A stretch of 64,000 nucleotides of DNA. Source: Oligoflexia bacterium. Its GTDB lineage: Bacteria; Bdellovibrionota; Bacteriovoracia; Bacteriovoracales; Bacteriovoracaceae. A program made the position numbers and the translations under genes. The notes beneath the pieces are model-generated. The model was not told the DNA's origin. It made no database searches and saw only the letters and a list, made by a program, of their open reading frames with translations. This document shows, in pieces, positions 1 through 8,580 of this stretch (position 1 is the stretch's first letter; each line of letters opens with the position of its first letter). Where the stretch lies: positions 345,611 to 409,610 of the forward strand of contig JADGAN010000001.1 of assembly GCA_015231955.1 (NCBI GenBank). The letters run 5' to 3'.

Positions 1-341
1 CTTTGTTGAAATACAATGTTGAAGTTTTGCGTGGAGGATACGATGAAATTAATTGCACAGTGACCTTAGACCAAAAAAAAATGAAGTTAATTTTTAGAAA
101 AGTTATTGAAATTGATCAATTGCATGAAGTAATAGATCAATCAGATGAAACTCTTTATATCTGTTTAAGTGCAATGCCATCACATTTACAAAATGTAGAA
201 AAAATTGCGGTTATTGGATTGCTTGAAAAAAAAATCATTGGAACATCTGGTCTTTTGACAAATACGCTTAGAGAATTTTTAAGGAAAAGAGGAATTCGGT
301 TAATTCCTAAAACATGGAGTTATCGAGGTGGATTGATTTAA
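1..341 (+). CDS. C-terminal part of an unidentified protein (runs in from the left edge)
   Basis: The frame is open from the first complete codon at position 3 to a TAA at 339-341, so the visible 112 residues are most likely the end of a longer gene. The only start near the edge is a TTG with no room to see a ribosome site. I do not recognise the family. The fragment is soluble, with alternating beta and alpha character, and ends in a basic stretch (FLRKRGIRLIP) followed by SYRGGLI. It lies 30 bases upstream of the flippase on the same strand, so it probably shares its transcript and belongs to the polysaccharide locus. That role is inferred only from position. Confidence 0.5.
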   Translation, partial: LLKYNVEVLRGGYDEINCTVTLDQKKMKLIFRKVIEIDQLHEVIDQSDETLYICLSAMPSHLQNVEKIAVIGLLEKKIIGTSGLLTNTLREFLRKRGIRLIPKTWSYRGGLI

Positions 342-371
342 ATACAACTAGCAAAATAGGCAACGTTTTCT

Positions 372-1898
372 ATGGATTCAATGAAAAAGCGATACTTTTA
401 TAAGTTATCGACAAATGTGATTACTTTGATCTTGAGCTTTGCCACCGCAGGGATTGTCCCACGGGCCTTGGGGCCTAATGATTACGGAAATTTTAATTTC
501 CTTGCAAATTTTTTTGGACAGATTGCAAATTTTTTGGATATGGGGACTTCGACCTGTTTTTATACAAGGCTTTCAAAAGATAATAAAAATATAAAGTTAA
601 TAACTATATATTTTGGCTATTTCCTCATTCTTTTTTCCATTGCGAGTTTATTAGTTGTTTTTTTGTCATATACAAAATGTGGTGAATTTATATGGCCTCA
701 GCAGATGCCATGGCATATTCAGCTGGCCTTTGTTTATGCTATGTTGATGTTTTTTAGCACCATTTTTGATAAAATTCTTGATGCCCTTGGGTATACGGTT
801 TTTTCAGAAAGCGTAAGGCTTGGAATAAGGTTTTTAAGTGTCGCAGTCCTTGTTTACATGTTTACGTTAGGATTTTTAAACATATCAAAACTATTTTATT
901 ACCATATTGCTGTCACTGCTATCACGATATTTTGTTTTGGGCTTTGTTTGTGGAAAAAAAAGATTCGAATAAGTTTTGACATTAGTGCAAATGATTTTAA
1001 AAGCACTGCACTTGATTTTTACAAATACTCTGGGCCGTTGTTTGTTGTGATCTTGATAGATTCACTTATTTCACTGGGAGAACGGAGGTTGCTTCAAGGG
1101 TTTTCTGGTAGTTCAGAGCAAGCGTATTATGGAATAGCGTACGTTGTAAATTCATTTTGCTCAATATTTTCTTCATCGATGACTCCACTTTTCTTACGAG
1201 AATACTCAATTGCTTATGGTGAAAATAATTTGGACATGATGAAACGGTTACTTGTTCGATATCAAATGCTTCTTTATTCGGTTGCTTCGTATTTTGCATG
1301 TTTTATTTTTTCGCAGGTTGATTTTGTGGTTAATGTCATAGCAGGGAGTGAGTATGTAGGAGCGATTCCGGCAATTTCAGTTATGGCCTTGTTTCCTTTG
1401 CATCAGACATATGGACAAATTCATAGTTCTATCTTGTATGCCACAGATAGAACTAAAACTTATAGAAATATAACGATTATCATGTCGGTTATAGGGATTG
1501 TTGCTTCTTTCTTTTTGCTAGCACCGCAAAGATATGGAGGGTGGGATTTAGGGGCATTTGGTCTTGCCTTTAAGGCACTAGTGATGAATGTTTTTATTGT
1601 GAATTTATTTTGCTATATGAATATGAAAAAGTTAGAGCTTTGTTATACTAAAGCATTGTTGCACCAGATAGGTATCGTTTCTCTGTTTTTACTGTTAGCA
1701 TTTGCTAGTAAGTTACTTGTGGCCGAGTTTAGTTTTTTTTATCAGAATCAAATTGTGATTTTTGTTGTATCAGGAGTATTGTATACCATATTTTGCTTAT
1801 TTCACCTTTTGTTGTTTCCAAAAATTTTTGGACTTTCTCAAGGAGAAGTGAAACAGATGATGATTCAGGTGGTTCAACATTTGAAAAGTATAAAATAA
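372..1898 (+). CDS. Oligosaccharide flippase (Wzx-like polysaccharide exporter)
   Basis: A 508-residue, very hydrophobic protein with roughly 12-14 membrane segments spread over its whole length, as in the MATE/MOP polysaccharide flippases (usually 400-500 residues). The N-terminus carries the typical family opening, with ALGPNDYGNFNF near residues 33-44 just after the first helix. Such proteins move undecaprenyl-diphosphate-linked oligosaccharide units across the inner membrane. It is the only flippase in the window, so it probably serves the whole locus. The start at 372 is followed by another ATG three codons later (381), and no strong ribosome site separates them. A radical SAM gene follows after 56 bases on the same strand. 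Confidence 0.85.
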   Translation: MDSMKKRYFYKLSTNVITLILSFATAGIVPRALGPNDYGNFNFLANFFGQIANFLDMGTSTCFYTRLSKDNKNIKLITIYFGYFLILFSIASLLVVFLSYTKCGEFIWPQQMPWHIQLAFVYAMLMFFSTIFDKILDALGYTVFSESVRLGIRFLSVAVLVYMFTLGFLNISKLFYYHIAVTAITIFCFGLCLWKKKIRISFDISANDFKSTALDFYKYSGPLFVVILIDSLISLGERRLLQGFSGSSEQAYYGIAYVVNSFCSIFSSSMTPLFLREYSIAYGENNLDMMKRLLVRYQMLLYSVASYFACFIFSQVDFVVNVIAGSEYVGAIPAISVMALFPLHQTYGQIHSSILYATDRTKTYRNITIIMSVIGIVASFFLLAPQRYGGWDLGAFGLAFKALVMNVFIVNLFCYMNMKKLELCYTKALLHQIGIVSLFLLLAFASKLLVAEFSFFYQNQIVIFVVSGVLYTIFCLFHLLLFPKIFGLSQGEVKQMMIQVVQHLKSIK

Positions 1899-1954
1899 AT
1901 TTATTATTGAATACCTTTAGTTATATGAAAGCATAAAGCCAAAAAAGGAATTTT

Positions 1955-3592
1955 ATGAATGCAGGTTCTTCTCTGAAATTTGCGATTATTTATCCTCCTT
2001 TAAGAAATCAAGCAGATATTTTTCCTCCTTATGGTTGTTTGTCTATTATAAATGCACTCACTGCAGTGGGCGTTCAAGTCGATTTTATGAACTTAGACTA
2101 TGATCGTAAGCTGTTGTTGAAAGATGTCTTGCTGAGGATAAAAGAGACTCTTCCTGATGTTATTGGAATTTCTGCAGTGACAAGTACAACGTATGCTTTT
2201 ATTAAGGAATTGATATTCGAAGTTAAAAAAAATATATCGAAGAAGATCATTTTTATTGTTGGCGGAAATATTGTTTCTAACGCAGAAGTCTTAATTGGGA
2301 AAGCAGGAGTTGATATTTGTTTCATTGGAGAGTCCTATTACACTATTCAAGAATTTGTTAAATGCTTTGATGGAAAAACATTATTACCGGATGAGCTTTC
2401 AAAAGTAAAAGGATTGGTTTTTGAGAGGAATAAAGAGCTCTTTTATTCTGGACGAAGGTCTTTAGAGGATATTAACACTATTCCCTTGATTAGGAATTTT
2501 GATTTACTTGATACGGATCACTATTTTCCTCTGATTAATAAGCAAGATTTTAGAAATTACCCAGAACAAATGCAGCGAAAAATCGAGCGACTACCTAGTG
2601 GCAAGCGAAGGGCCATAGTCTTGATTGGCAGTGGCTGTCAGAATGCATGTACTTTTTGCCATCGTAATGTTAGAGGAATTCGACAACGTTCAATTGATGC
2701 TGCTTTTGAGTATTTAGATGAATTAATTAAAAAGTATGATTTAGGGTTGATTCATTTTGGAGATGAGTCTTTCTTTTTTAAAGAGGATTGGCTCAAGAGT
2801 TTTACAGAAGAGATTTCGAAGAGAAAAATTTGCTTTGGCTTTTCTGGGGTTAGAGCAGATATGGTTGTGAAATATCAAAAATATGTACAAGAGATGGCAG
2901 AAAATGCTGGTTTGATAGACATTGCAATTGGTCTTGAGTCCGGAAGCCAGAAGATGCTAGATATTATGAATAAGAATATTTCTGTTGAAGTGAATGAGAT
3001 GGCAATCGATATTGTTAATGGTCTGAATATTTACCACACTCCGCAAATCATTTTAGGGATGCCAGGGGATGGACCTCGAGAAATTGTGCAATCTCAGAAA
3101 ATCATTGAAAGATGTAAATCGAATTCTGGGCTAGCATCGATTAATGTTGCTCAAGTTCTGCCAGGAACTCCTCTCTATTGGTTTGCAATGAAAAATAGAT
3201 TGATTCAAGATGAAGAAGCCTATTTGCTTTCGATCTCAAATAAGAATGCTTTTGATTTAAGTGGTACGATCTCTGTTTCTGAATACCCTATTCAAATTTA
3301 CGCTGTGGCAAGGCATCGATTGTGGATTAATTCTCAAATGAAAAAAACTCAATTTAGGGCAGTGGCCTCTGCTTCGAAAGGATTTTTGAAATTTTTATTT
3401 GAGATTACAAAAAGTCCGCGAATTAGTAGGCGAGACAAAATAAGCATACTTTGTTATGCATTTCTTGGGAAAACGTTCAAAACCAGGCCTTTTGCATTTG
3501 ATATTAGACCTTTAAATCGAATGATGAATGAAGATATTAGAAAAAATATCAGTGAAAATGGAGTTGAAGCAATTAAGTACGGACACCAGTGA
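1955..3592 (+). CDS. B12-binding-type radical SAM protein
   Basis: 545 residues. The N-terminal third looks like a cobalamin-binding Rossmann domain of the BchE/HpnJ kind, with YPPLRNQ near the start and IVGGN around residue 105. It is followed by a radical SAM barrel whose CxxxCxxC cluster ligands are Cys228, Cys232 and Cys235 (in GCQNACTFC), then a GLESGSQ motif and an LPGTPLYW motif typical of this subfamily. Members carry out methylations, ring contractions and other radical steps on unactivated carbons; the substrate here is unknown. Ribosome site AAGGA precedes the ATG. It is one of four B12-type radical SAM genes in the window. It is the last + gene before a convergent operon; the 33 bases between them hold no convincing terminator. 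Confidence 0.85.
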   Translation: MNAGSSLKFAIIYPPLRNQADIFPPYGCLSIINALTAVGVQVDFMNLDYDRKLLLKDVLLRIKETLPDVIGISAVTSTTYAFIKELIFEVKKNISKKIIFIVGGNIVSNAEVLIGKAGVDICFIGESYYTIQEFVKCFDGKTLLPDELSKVKGLVFERNKELFYSGRRSLEDINTIPLIRNFDLLDTDHYFPLINKQDFRNYPEQMQRKIERLPSGKRRAIVLIGSGCQNACTFCHRNVRGIRQRSIDAAFEYLDELIKKYDLGLIHFGDESFFFKEDWLKSFTEEISKRKICFGFSGVRADMVVKYQKYVQEMAENAGLIDIAIGLESGSQKMLDIMNKNISVEVNEMAIDIVNGLNIYHTPQIILGMPGDGPREIVQSQKIIERCKSNSGLASINVAQVLPGTPLYWFAMKNRLIQDEEAYLLSISNKNAFDLSGTISVSEYPIQIYAVARHRLWINSQMKKTQFRAVASASKGFLKFLFEITKSPRISRRDKISILCYAFLGKTFKTRPFAFDIRPLNRMMNEDIRKNISENGVEAIKYGHQ

Positions 3593-3625
3593 TAGGCTTT
3601 TTTATCATGGATAGCATGGAACACT

Positions 3626-4555
3626 TTAAAGCATATTATTAATTAAGTCTGGATGAGTTGTGATTATTCCTGCATTTCTGTGTGTGTTTGAAGAGTAAAC
3701 TAAAGCACCACTTCGATCTGATGTCTGATCGCATTTTTTGCAGATGATGTTTTCTGGAAAAGTTAAGTCTTTGTGCATTGATCTGATTCTTTCGAGCTTT
3801 TCTCCTTGCAGGATGTCTTTTAGTTTTTCTTTTCTTAAGTCCCCGATGATTAAATTTTTATTATAATCGAAGCAACAAATAGAAACTTCTCCGTTGGCAT
3901 GCACATAGGGATTGCCATGAAGAGGTCTTCCGCAAGATTGTATTGCTAAGGGTGTTACTGAATCAGAGGGATAGGTACCGTTCCAGTTGTGGGGCTTCCA
4001 CAGCATGATTTCATCAGATTTTGATTCCCATTCTTCTTTCCATTGTTCAGCTTCGTGGCGATTTTCTGGGAGCACTACAAATAGCATTATTATGTATGGT
4101 CGCTTGCTCTTTTCGGTTTCAATGATTCGGTTGATGTTCTTTTTAATCTTTTCAAAGTTTAACTTTTCTCCATGGATTTTACCGTATGTCTCCTTGGATG
4201 TTGCATAGATACTTATTTTTAAAGTATCTATGGTCTCTATAATCCACTGGTAGCGATTTTCATCGCATAAATGTCCTGTTGTGCTGTTGTATGTTTTAAC
4301 AAAAGGATATCTTTCTTTTGTGAGACGTAACTTTTTCTCGAATTCTGGATCCATAAAAGAGTCACCAAAGCCGCAAGTATCAAGTGATATTACCCCTAGC
4401 TCTGCTGCTTGATCCATGATCTCCATGAAAAAATCAGTATTCATATGCTCCCAATTGGACGAATATTTTGAGCGAGGACAAACGATACAATTGGCACCAC
4501 AGTAGGTTGTGTTTTCTATGGTAATCTCTTTTGTTGGAATCAAATTCAAAGACAT
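3626..4555 (-). CDS. Radical SAM protein with SPASM-like C-terminus
   Basis: 309 residues. The iron-sulfur ligands are Cys19, Cys23 and Cys26 (CGANCIVC) very near the N-terminus, as in the compact radical SAM/SPASM family. Further cysteines in the last hundred residues (SCGRP, SICCFD, CKKCDQ) form the SPASM-type region that binds auxiliary clusters. Related enzymes modify peptides or sugars by hydrogen abstraction, including sugar epimerisation or dehydrogenation. The substrate is not evident. It is the last gene of the minus operon that holds the ulosonate genes, three bases after a methyltransferase, so it may modify that sugar or a neighbouring one. Confidence 0.85.
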   Translation of the reverse strand: MSLNLIPTKEITIENTTYCGANCIVCPRSKYSSNWEHMNTDFFMEIMDQAAELGVISLDTCGFGDSFMDPEFEKKLRLTKERYPFVKTYNSTTGHLCDENRYQWIIETIDTLKISIYATSKETYGKIHGEKLNFEKIKKNINRIIETEKSKRPYIIMLFVVLPENRHEAEQWKEEWESKSDEIMLWKPHNWNGTYPSDSVTPLAIQSCGRPLHGNPYVHANGEVSICCFDYNKNLIIGDLRKEKLKDILQGEKLERIRSMHKDLTFPENIICKKCDQTSDRSGALVYSSNTHRNAGIITTHPDLINNML

Positions 4556-4558
4556 GGC

Positions 4559-5563
4559 TTAATCCTTTTGTTTTTTTCTAGCAATAACGAATAGCCTACT
4601 TCCTAATAGGTTTTCATGAATCCATTCGGGGGTTAAAAAATTTGTCCATTGTTCATTTTTTGGCTCGGCGAAATAAGGGTCATTGAATTCCAAATAATTT
4701 TTTATATTGGATATTTCTGAAATGACAGTCTCTTTGTGGACTATCTCAAAACCTAAGGTTTCTAAAAGAGGAATTAAGTTTTTCATTGAAAAATAATTAG
4801 TATGTTCGATATTGAAGGTAGGTGATTTATCTCGGATTATTCTTGATGCTAAAGAGTAAAAATTGGGAACAATAATGGCAAATATGCCTTGTTTGGCTAA
4901 AGATAGATGGATTTCAGTTAAGGTTTTTTTGAAGTCAATGATATGCTCTAGGACGTCAAACATGGTAACAAGTTCTAGGTTGTTATATTTTTTTGACAGA
5001 TCTAAGTCCATAGATGTTTCTATGTGAAAATTTTTCTGATAAAAAGGACTTCGCTTGATCTGGCTTGTGTCTGCTTCTATCCCGTGAATGATTTGAACGC
5101 CCTCTTCCGCGCACGTATTAAGGAAGATTCCTGAGGATGATCCAATGTCTAGTACGGACTGGGGAGAAATAAATCGTTTAACTAATTGAAAAACGTATTG
5201 AAACTTGATTTTGTCTAATTTGTTAGATGTCTCATTTAGATATAAACTTTCATACCGGGAGCTTTGATCATACAATTTAAAAGAACTTTCTTTTTTAACT
5301 CGAGGATTCAAAAAACCAAAATCGCATGAATTGCACCTATATACTTTAAGTCTTTTTTTTCTTATGAATTCATTGATTTCTTCTCCGTTACACATGGGGC
5401 ACTGTTTTAGTGTTTCCAAATCCTTATCGGAAATATTATGCTTTTCGAATTCATCGCTTTCGTTAACATCAGTAATGACATCTATTCGTCCTGTTAGTCC
5501 ATGATAAGTTTTCCCACCGTAGACTAAATTCCCATCGAAATCATTCTTATGATACTCTTTCAT
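4559..5563 (-). CDS. Zinc-ribbon class I SAM methyltransferase
   Basis: 334 residues. A treble-clef style zinc ribbon is formed by Cys55, Cys58, Cys77 and Cys80 (CPMC and CNSC). It precedes a Rossmann methyltransferase domain with motif I VLDIGSSSGIFL and the post-motif MFDVLEHI. This ribbon-plus-methyltransferase arrangement is common in surface polysaccharide and antibiotic sugar clusters, where members methylate sugar carbons, oxygens or nitrogens. Which atom is modified cannot be read from the sequence. It is preceded by about 106 non-coding bases within the operon, in which I found no clear promoter or terminator. Confidence 0.8.
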   Translation of the reverse strand: MKEYHKNDFDGNLVYGGKTYHGLTGRIDVITDVNESDEFEKHNISDKDLETLKQCPMCNGEEINEFIRKKRLKVYRCNSCDFGFLNPRVKKESSFKLYDQSSRYESLYLNETSNKLDKIKFQYVFQLVKRFISPQSVLDIGSSSGIFLNTCAEEGVQIIHGIEADTSQIKRSPFYQKNFHIETSMDLDLSKKYNNLELVTMFDVLEHIIDFKKTLTEIHLSLAKQGIFAIIVPNFYSLASRIIRDKSPTFNIEHTNYFSMKNLIPLLETLGFEIVHKETVISEISNIKNYLEFNDPYFAEPKNEQWTNFLTPEWIHENLLGSRLFVIARKKQKD

Positions 5564-5669
5564 GTTAGATAGGATCCTTGAATTGCAATTTGGTCTTGCT
5601 TTTTCAATAGTGATTTATCTTATTTCTTTGGTCATTTTTTTTTATTCCAGTGAATTTTATGAAATATAA

Positions 5670-6551
5670 TTAATGACCTCGTAATTTTTTACGAACAGAT
5701 AGTTCGTTTTCTGTCAATCGCTTAACACCATCGCCTAATACGGTCTCGAGTTCTCTGATTCTTCTGCATAAAATATCCATGCCCGTAACTTCAATGCTTG
5801 CAAAATGATCCGATCCCCACATCGAATGATCAAGGGTAATATGTCTCTCAATAATTCTGGCCCCGAGTAGAACGGAGGTTACTGTTGGCTCAAGACCATA
5901 CTCATGTCCGCTGTATCCCACAATACAGTTGTATCGATCTTTTAGAGACTGTATTATTTTTAGATTAAGTTCTTGTGGTGGGGTTGGGTATGTGGAATTG
6001 GTATGCATTAAAATATAATCACCATTGGTATGCTTTTCTAATATATTGACTGCCTCATCGATTTCATCGTAGTTGCTCATGCCCGTAGATAGTATAATAA
6101 GCTTATTGGTTTTTGCTGCATGGATAAGTAACTCTTTTTCCGTTAACTTGGAAGAAGGGATTTTTAGAAAAGGAACATCGTAATTTAATATGAAATCAAT
6201 ACTTGGAATATCCCAGACAGAAGCAGACCACTCGATGGGTTTTTCTTTGCAATAGTGATCAATATAAGAATATTCAAGCTGGCCAAATTCTAACTTGTAC
6301 CTGTAGTCCAGGTATGTCATTCTTCCCCATGGAGTGTCTCTCATAACGCCTTTTTGGTGCTCTGGAACGCAAATACTGGGCGTTCTTTTTTGGAATTTAA
6401 CACAATTCCAGTTGCACGCAAAAGCCGCATCGATCAGCTTTTTTGTAATGGTAAGATCACTGTTGTGGTTAATTCCAATTTCTGCGATCAAATAGACGGG
6501 ACTGTTGTCGGAAATAGTATGATTCAAAATCTTAACAATCTTATTTGCCAT
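5670..6551 (-). CDS. NeuB-like ulosonic acid synthase lacking the SAF domain
   Basis: 293 residues with the complete NeuB-type TIM barrel. AEIGINHNSD lies near residue 23, VKFQKRT follows, LSTGMSNYDE is in the middle, and GYSGHE and ERHITLDHSMWGSDH come near the end. NeuB enzymes condense phosphoenolpyruvate with a hexosamine or its phosphate to give a 3-deoxy-ulosonic acid. Usual length is about 340-350 residues because a C-terminal antifreeze-like (SAF) domain reaches into the partner's active site. Here the protein ends at RKKLRGH, where that domain would begin. It sits with a NeuA-HAD fusion, a KdnB-like oxidase and an aminotransferase. No UDP-GlcNAc 2-epimerase is visible, so the acceptor sugar is unknown. 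A G-rich ribosome site precedes the ATG. Confidence 0.85.
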   Translation of the reverse strand: MANKIVKILNHTISDNSPVYLIAEIGINHNSDLTITKKLIDAAFACNWNCVKFQKRTPSICVPEHQKGVMRDTPWGRMTYLDYRYKLEFGQLEYSYIDHYCKEKPIEWSASVWDIPSIDFILNYDVPFLKIPSSKLTEKELLIHAAKTNKLIILSTGMSNYDEIDEAVNILEKHTNGDYILMHTNSTYPTPPQELNLKIIQSLKDRYNCIVGYSGHEYGLEPTVTSVLLGARIIERHITLDHSMWGSDHFASIEVTGMDILCRRIRELETVLGDGVKRLTENELSVRKKLRGH

Positions 6552-6573
6552 AGATCTACCACCCCATTAATAT

Positions 6574-7422
6574 TTATAGATTAATACTAGAAAAAATCGT
6601 ATCACAGATACCAAGTGCTGCCAATTGTTCTTCGTAAGCTTGATTTAATCCTGGAGAATTTAAAAAATGAAAATGCTTGTGTCCTCCAGGGGATTTTTTT
6701 GAAAGCCAGTATAGATGATTGGCGAGAGGATATCTTTGGATTTGCTTGATATAGGAAATTTTGAAGCCACAATTATTGAAAAGCTTTGCAAGAGTTTGGC
6801 CATTGTATAAAAACAGATGACAACTCCAGTAGGTGAAATTTGAGAACTCTTGTGATTCATACAAAGTGAGTAATGCATCGGCTGAATTAGGTACTTCAAT
6901 AATGATTTTCCCACCAGGGGTGAGGTGTTGTTTAAGCTGATTTAAAAAATTGATAGGATCAGCAATATGTTCTAGAACATGAAATAGTGTGATAAAATCA
7001 AAACGATCATTAGTGGAGAGATGATTTATGCTTTCAACTGTATGCAAATTTTTTTTTTGATGATAATCCCGAGCATTTATTTCCAGTTCGACACCCATGG
7101 TAAGAGAAGTTTTTTTTGCAGCTTTTAATAAAAAACCACCATTCCCACAGCCGACGTCAAGCAATGATTTGTTTTCAATAAGCTGATGAAGAACCTTATA
7201 TCTTCTTGAGTCGTCATCTTCTGTTTCTGTTAACCATTTATCAATATCAACTTGTTTGTCATGCATTCCAGATTGTTCATAAAAATCAACTGGAAGGTGC
7301 TTGTCCGAGGGTAAAAACACGAGAGAGCAGTTGTTGCATTCATAGATTGGAAGTGATGGATTATCACGAACCTTTCCTTGTCGTGTTTTGTGGGAATTAC
7401 TTCCACAAAGGTAGCAGATCAT
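6574..7422 (-). CDS. Zinc-ribbon class I SAM methyltransferase
   Basis: 282 residues. A short N-terminal zinc ribbon uses Cys3, Cys6, Cys29 and Cys32. The Rossmann domain carries motif I LLDVGCGNGGFL and the FHVLEHI helix of the Methyltransf_23 type. Start supported by GGAG seven bases upstream. The gene begins two bases after the stop of the NeuA-HAD fusion and is followed by the NeuB-like gene, so a methylation of the ulosonic acid is the simplest guess. It is a distant relative, not a copy, of the methyltransferase at 4559-5563: both have a ribbon, but different spacing and length. Confidence 0.8.
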   Translation of the reverse strand: MICYLCGSNSHKTRQGKVRDNPSLPIYECNNCSLVFLPSDKHLPVDFYEQSGMHDKQVDIDKWLTETEDDDSRRYKVLHQLIENKSLLDVGCGNGGFLLKAAKKTSLTMGVELEINARDYHQKKNLHTVESINHLSTNDRFDFITLFHVLEHIADPINFLNQLKQHLTPGGKIIIEVPNSADALLTLYESQEFSNFTYWSCHLFLYNGQTLAKLFNNCGFKISYIKQIQRYPLANHLYWLSKKSPGGHKHFHFLNSPGLNQAYEEQLAALGICDTIFSSINL

Positions 7423-7424
7423 GA

Positions 7425-8564
7425 TTATTCTCCATTATGCACATTAATTATGAGATCACAAAACTCTCGAACTGCTCCTTCTCCTCCCTTTCCGAGAGTA
7501 ATATAAATGGCAACAGACTTGTTTGCAGAAGAAGCATTGGCAACAGTCACGGGGCATCCGACGATTTTTAAAGCAGACAGGTCATTTAGGTCATCGCCAA
7601 TATATGCAAGTTGGTTTAATGTTATGTTTTCCATTTGTGCTAATTTTTTCACCACATCGGATTTTTCTTTTATTCCTTGATAGAGATGGTCTATTTTTAA
7701 TTTGTTTGCTCGTCTGGCCACAATCTCAGTGTTTTCACTTGTCACAATAGCTGTTTTAATTCCAAGAGATCGTATCAGCTCTATGCCCTTTCCATCTCTT
7801 GTATTGAACTTCTTGATTTCATCACCATTTTCACTGTAATACATACTCCCATCTGTTAGGACACCATCGACATCAAGAATAAGCATTTTTATATTCTTGA
7901 TTTTTTCTCTTAAAGAAAGAGGAATGCACTCTGGATGGAAGCGCTTTAGTAGTAGTTGTTCTACAATGAAAAAATCAGTGTCATCGTCGATCTCGTAACT
8001 AAGTTCTTTGCTCGAGATCATTCTTTCAATTTTCCCGCCAAACCAAAGTCCTTGCTCAACTAGTTCTTTCTTTAAAATATAGATATTTCCATCGTCATAA
8101 AAAAATCCCTTAATTTGTTGGCGGGGGAGGTTGCAATGAGTTGCATACTCTTTTATTTTTGTATAATAACCACTTGCTAACGTATCACTCATGGTGTTGT
8201 TGAATGAATGAATGGCCTCGTCAATCGTAGATGGATTACGAATGGGGGATGTTGGTTGTAAAACAACGACCGCAGTGATTTTTCCTTTTAAAGGATGATG
8301 TTCGACGATGTGCTTGAGCAATTCTATTGTCGTTGTGTCATCTTCTGCTAAGTCAGATGGACGCTGGAGTACCTTGGCCCCATATTGTTGAGCTATCTGA
8401 GCAATCTCATCATCCTCTGTAGAGACATAAAATTCATCCAGTAATTTTGAGTTCTTTGCGGCTTCAATTGTCCAATAGATGAGAGGAAATCCTGCTATTG
8501 GTTTTATATTCTTCCTTGGAATTCCCTTGCTTCCACCTCTTGCTGGAATAATTCCGATAATCAT
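7425..8564 (-). CDS. Fusion of NeuA-like CMP-ulosonate synthetase and KdsC-like HAD phosphatase
   Basis: 379 residues in one uninterrupted frame. Residues 1 to about 215 are a NeuA-type cytidylyltransferase (IPARGGSKGIPRKNI at 6-20, QPTSPIR near 103). Residues about 225-375 are a KdsC-type HAD phosphatase with the nucleophile motif LDVDGVLTDG (Asp231, Asp233), VTSEN and IGDDLND. The first half would activate an ulosonic acid with CTP; the second would remove a phosphate from the ulosonate or its precursor. Similar CMAS/HAD fusions are known, including vertebrate CMAS. In context this supplies the phosphatase step between the NeuB-like synthase and the KdnB-like oxidase. The N-terminal motif is NeuA-like rather than KdsB-like. 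Confidence 0.88.
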   Translation of the reverse strand: MIIGIIPARGGSKGIPRKNIKPIAGFPLIYWTIEAAKNSKLLDEFYVSTEDDEIAQIAQQYGAKVLQRPSDLAEDDTTTIELLKHIVEHHPLKGKITAVVVLQPTSPIRNPSTIDEAIHSFNNTMSDTLASGYYTKIKEYATHCNLPRQQIKGFFYDDGNIYILKKELVEQGLWFGGKIERMISSKELSYEIDDDTDFFIVEQLLLKRFHPECIPLSLREKIKNIKMLILDVDGVLTDGSMYYSENGDEIKKFNTRDGKGIELIRSLGIKTAIVTSENTEIVARRANKLKIDHLYQGIKEKSDVVKKLAQMENITLNQLAYIGDDLNDLSALKIVGCPVTVANASSANKSVAIYITLGKGGEGAVREFCDLIINVHNGE

Positions 8565-8580
8565 ATTTTCAATGTTCTCC

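Noticed and set aside
3593..3625. Bidirectional terminator between convergent genes
   Set aside because: Only a five-base TGATA/TATCA repeat is seen around a T-rich loop; too weak to call.
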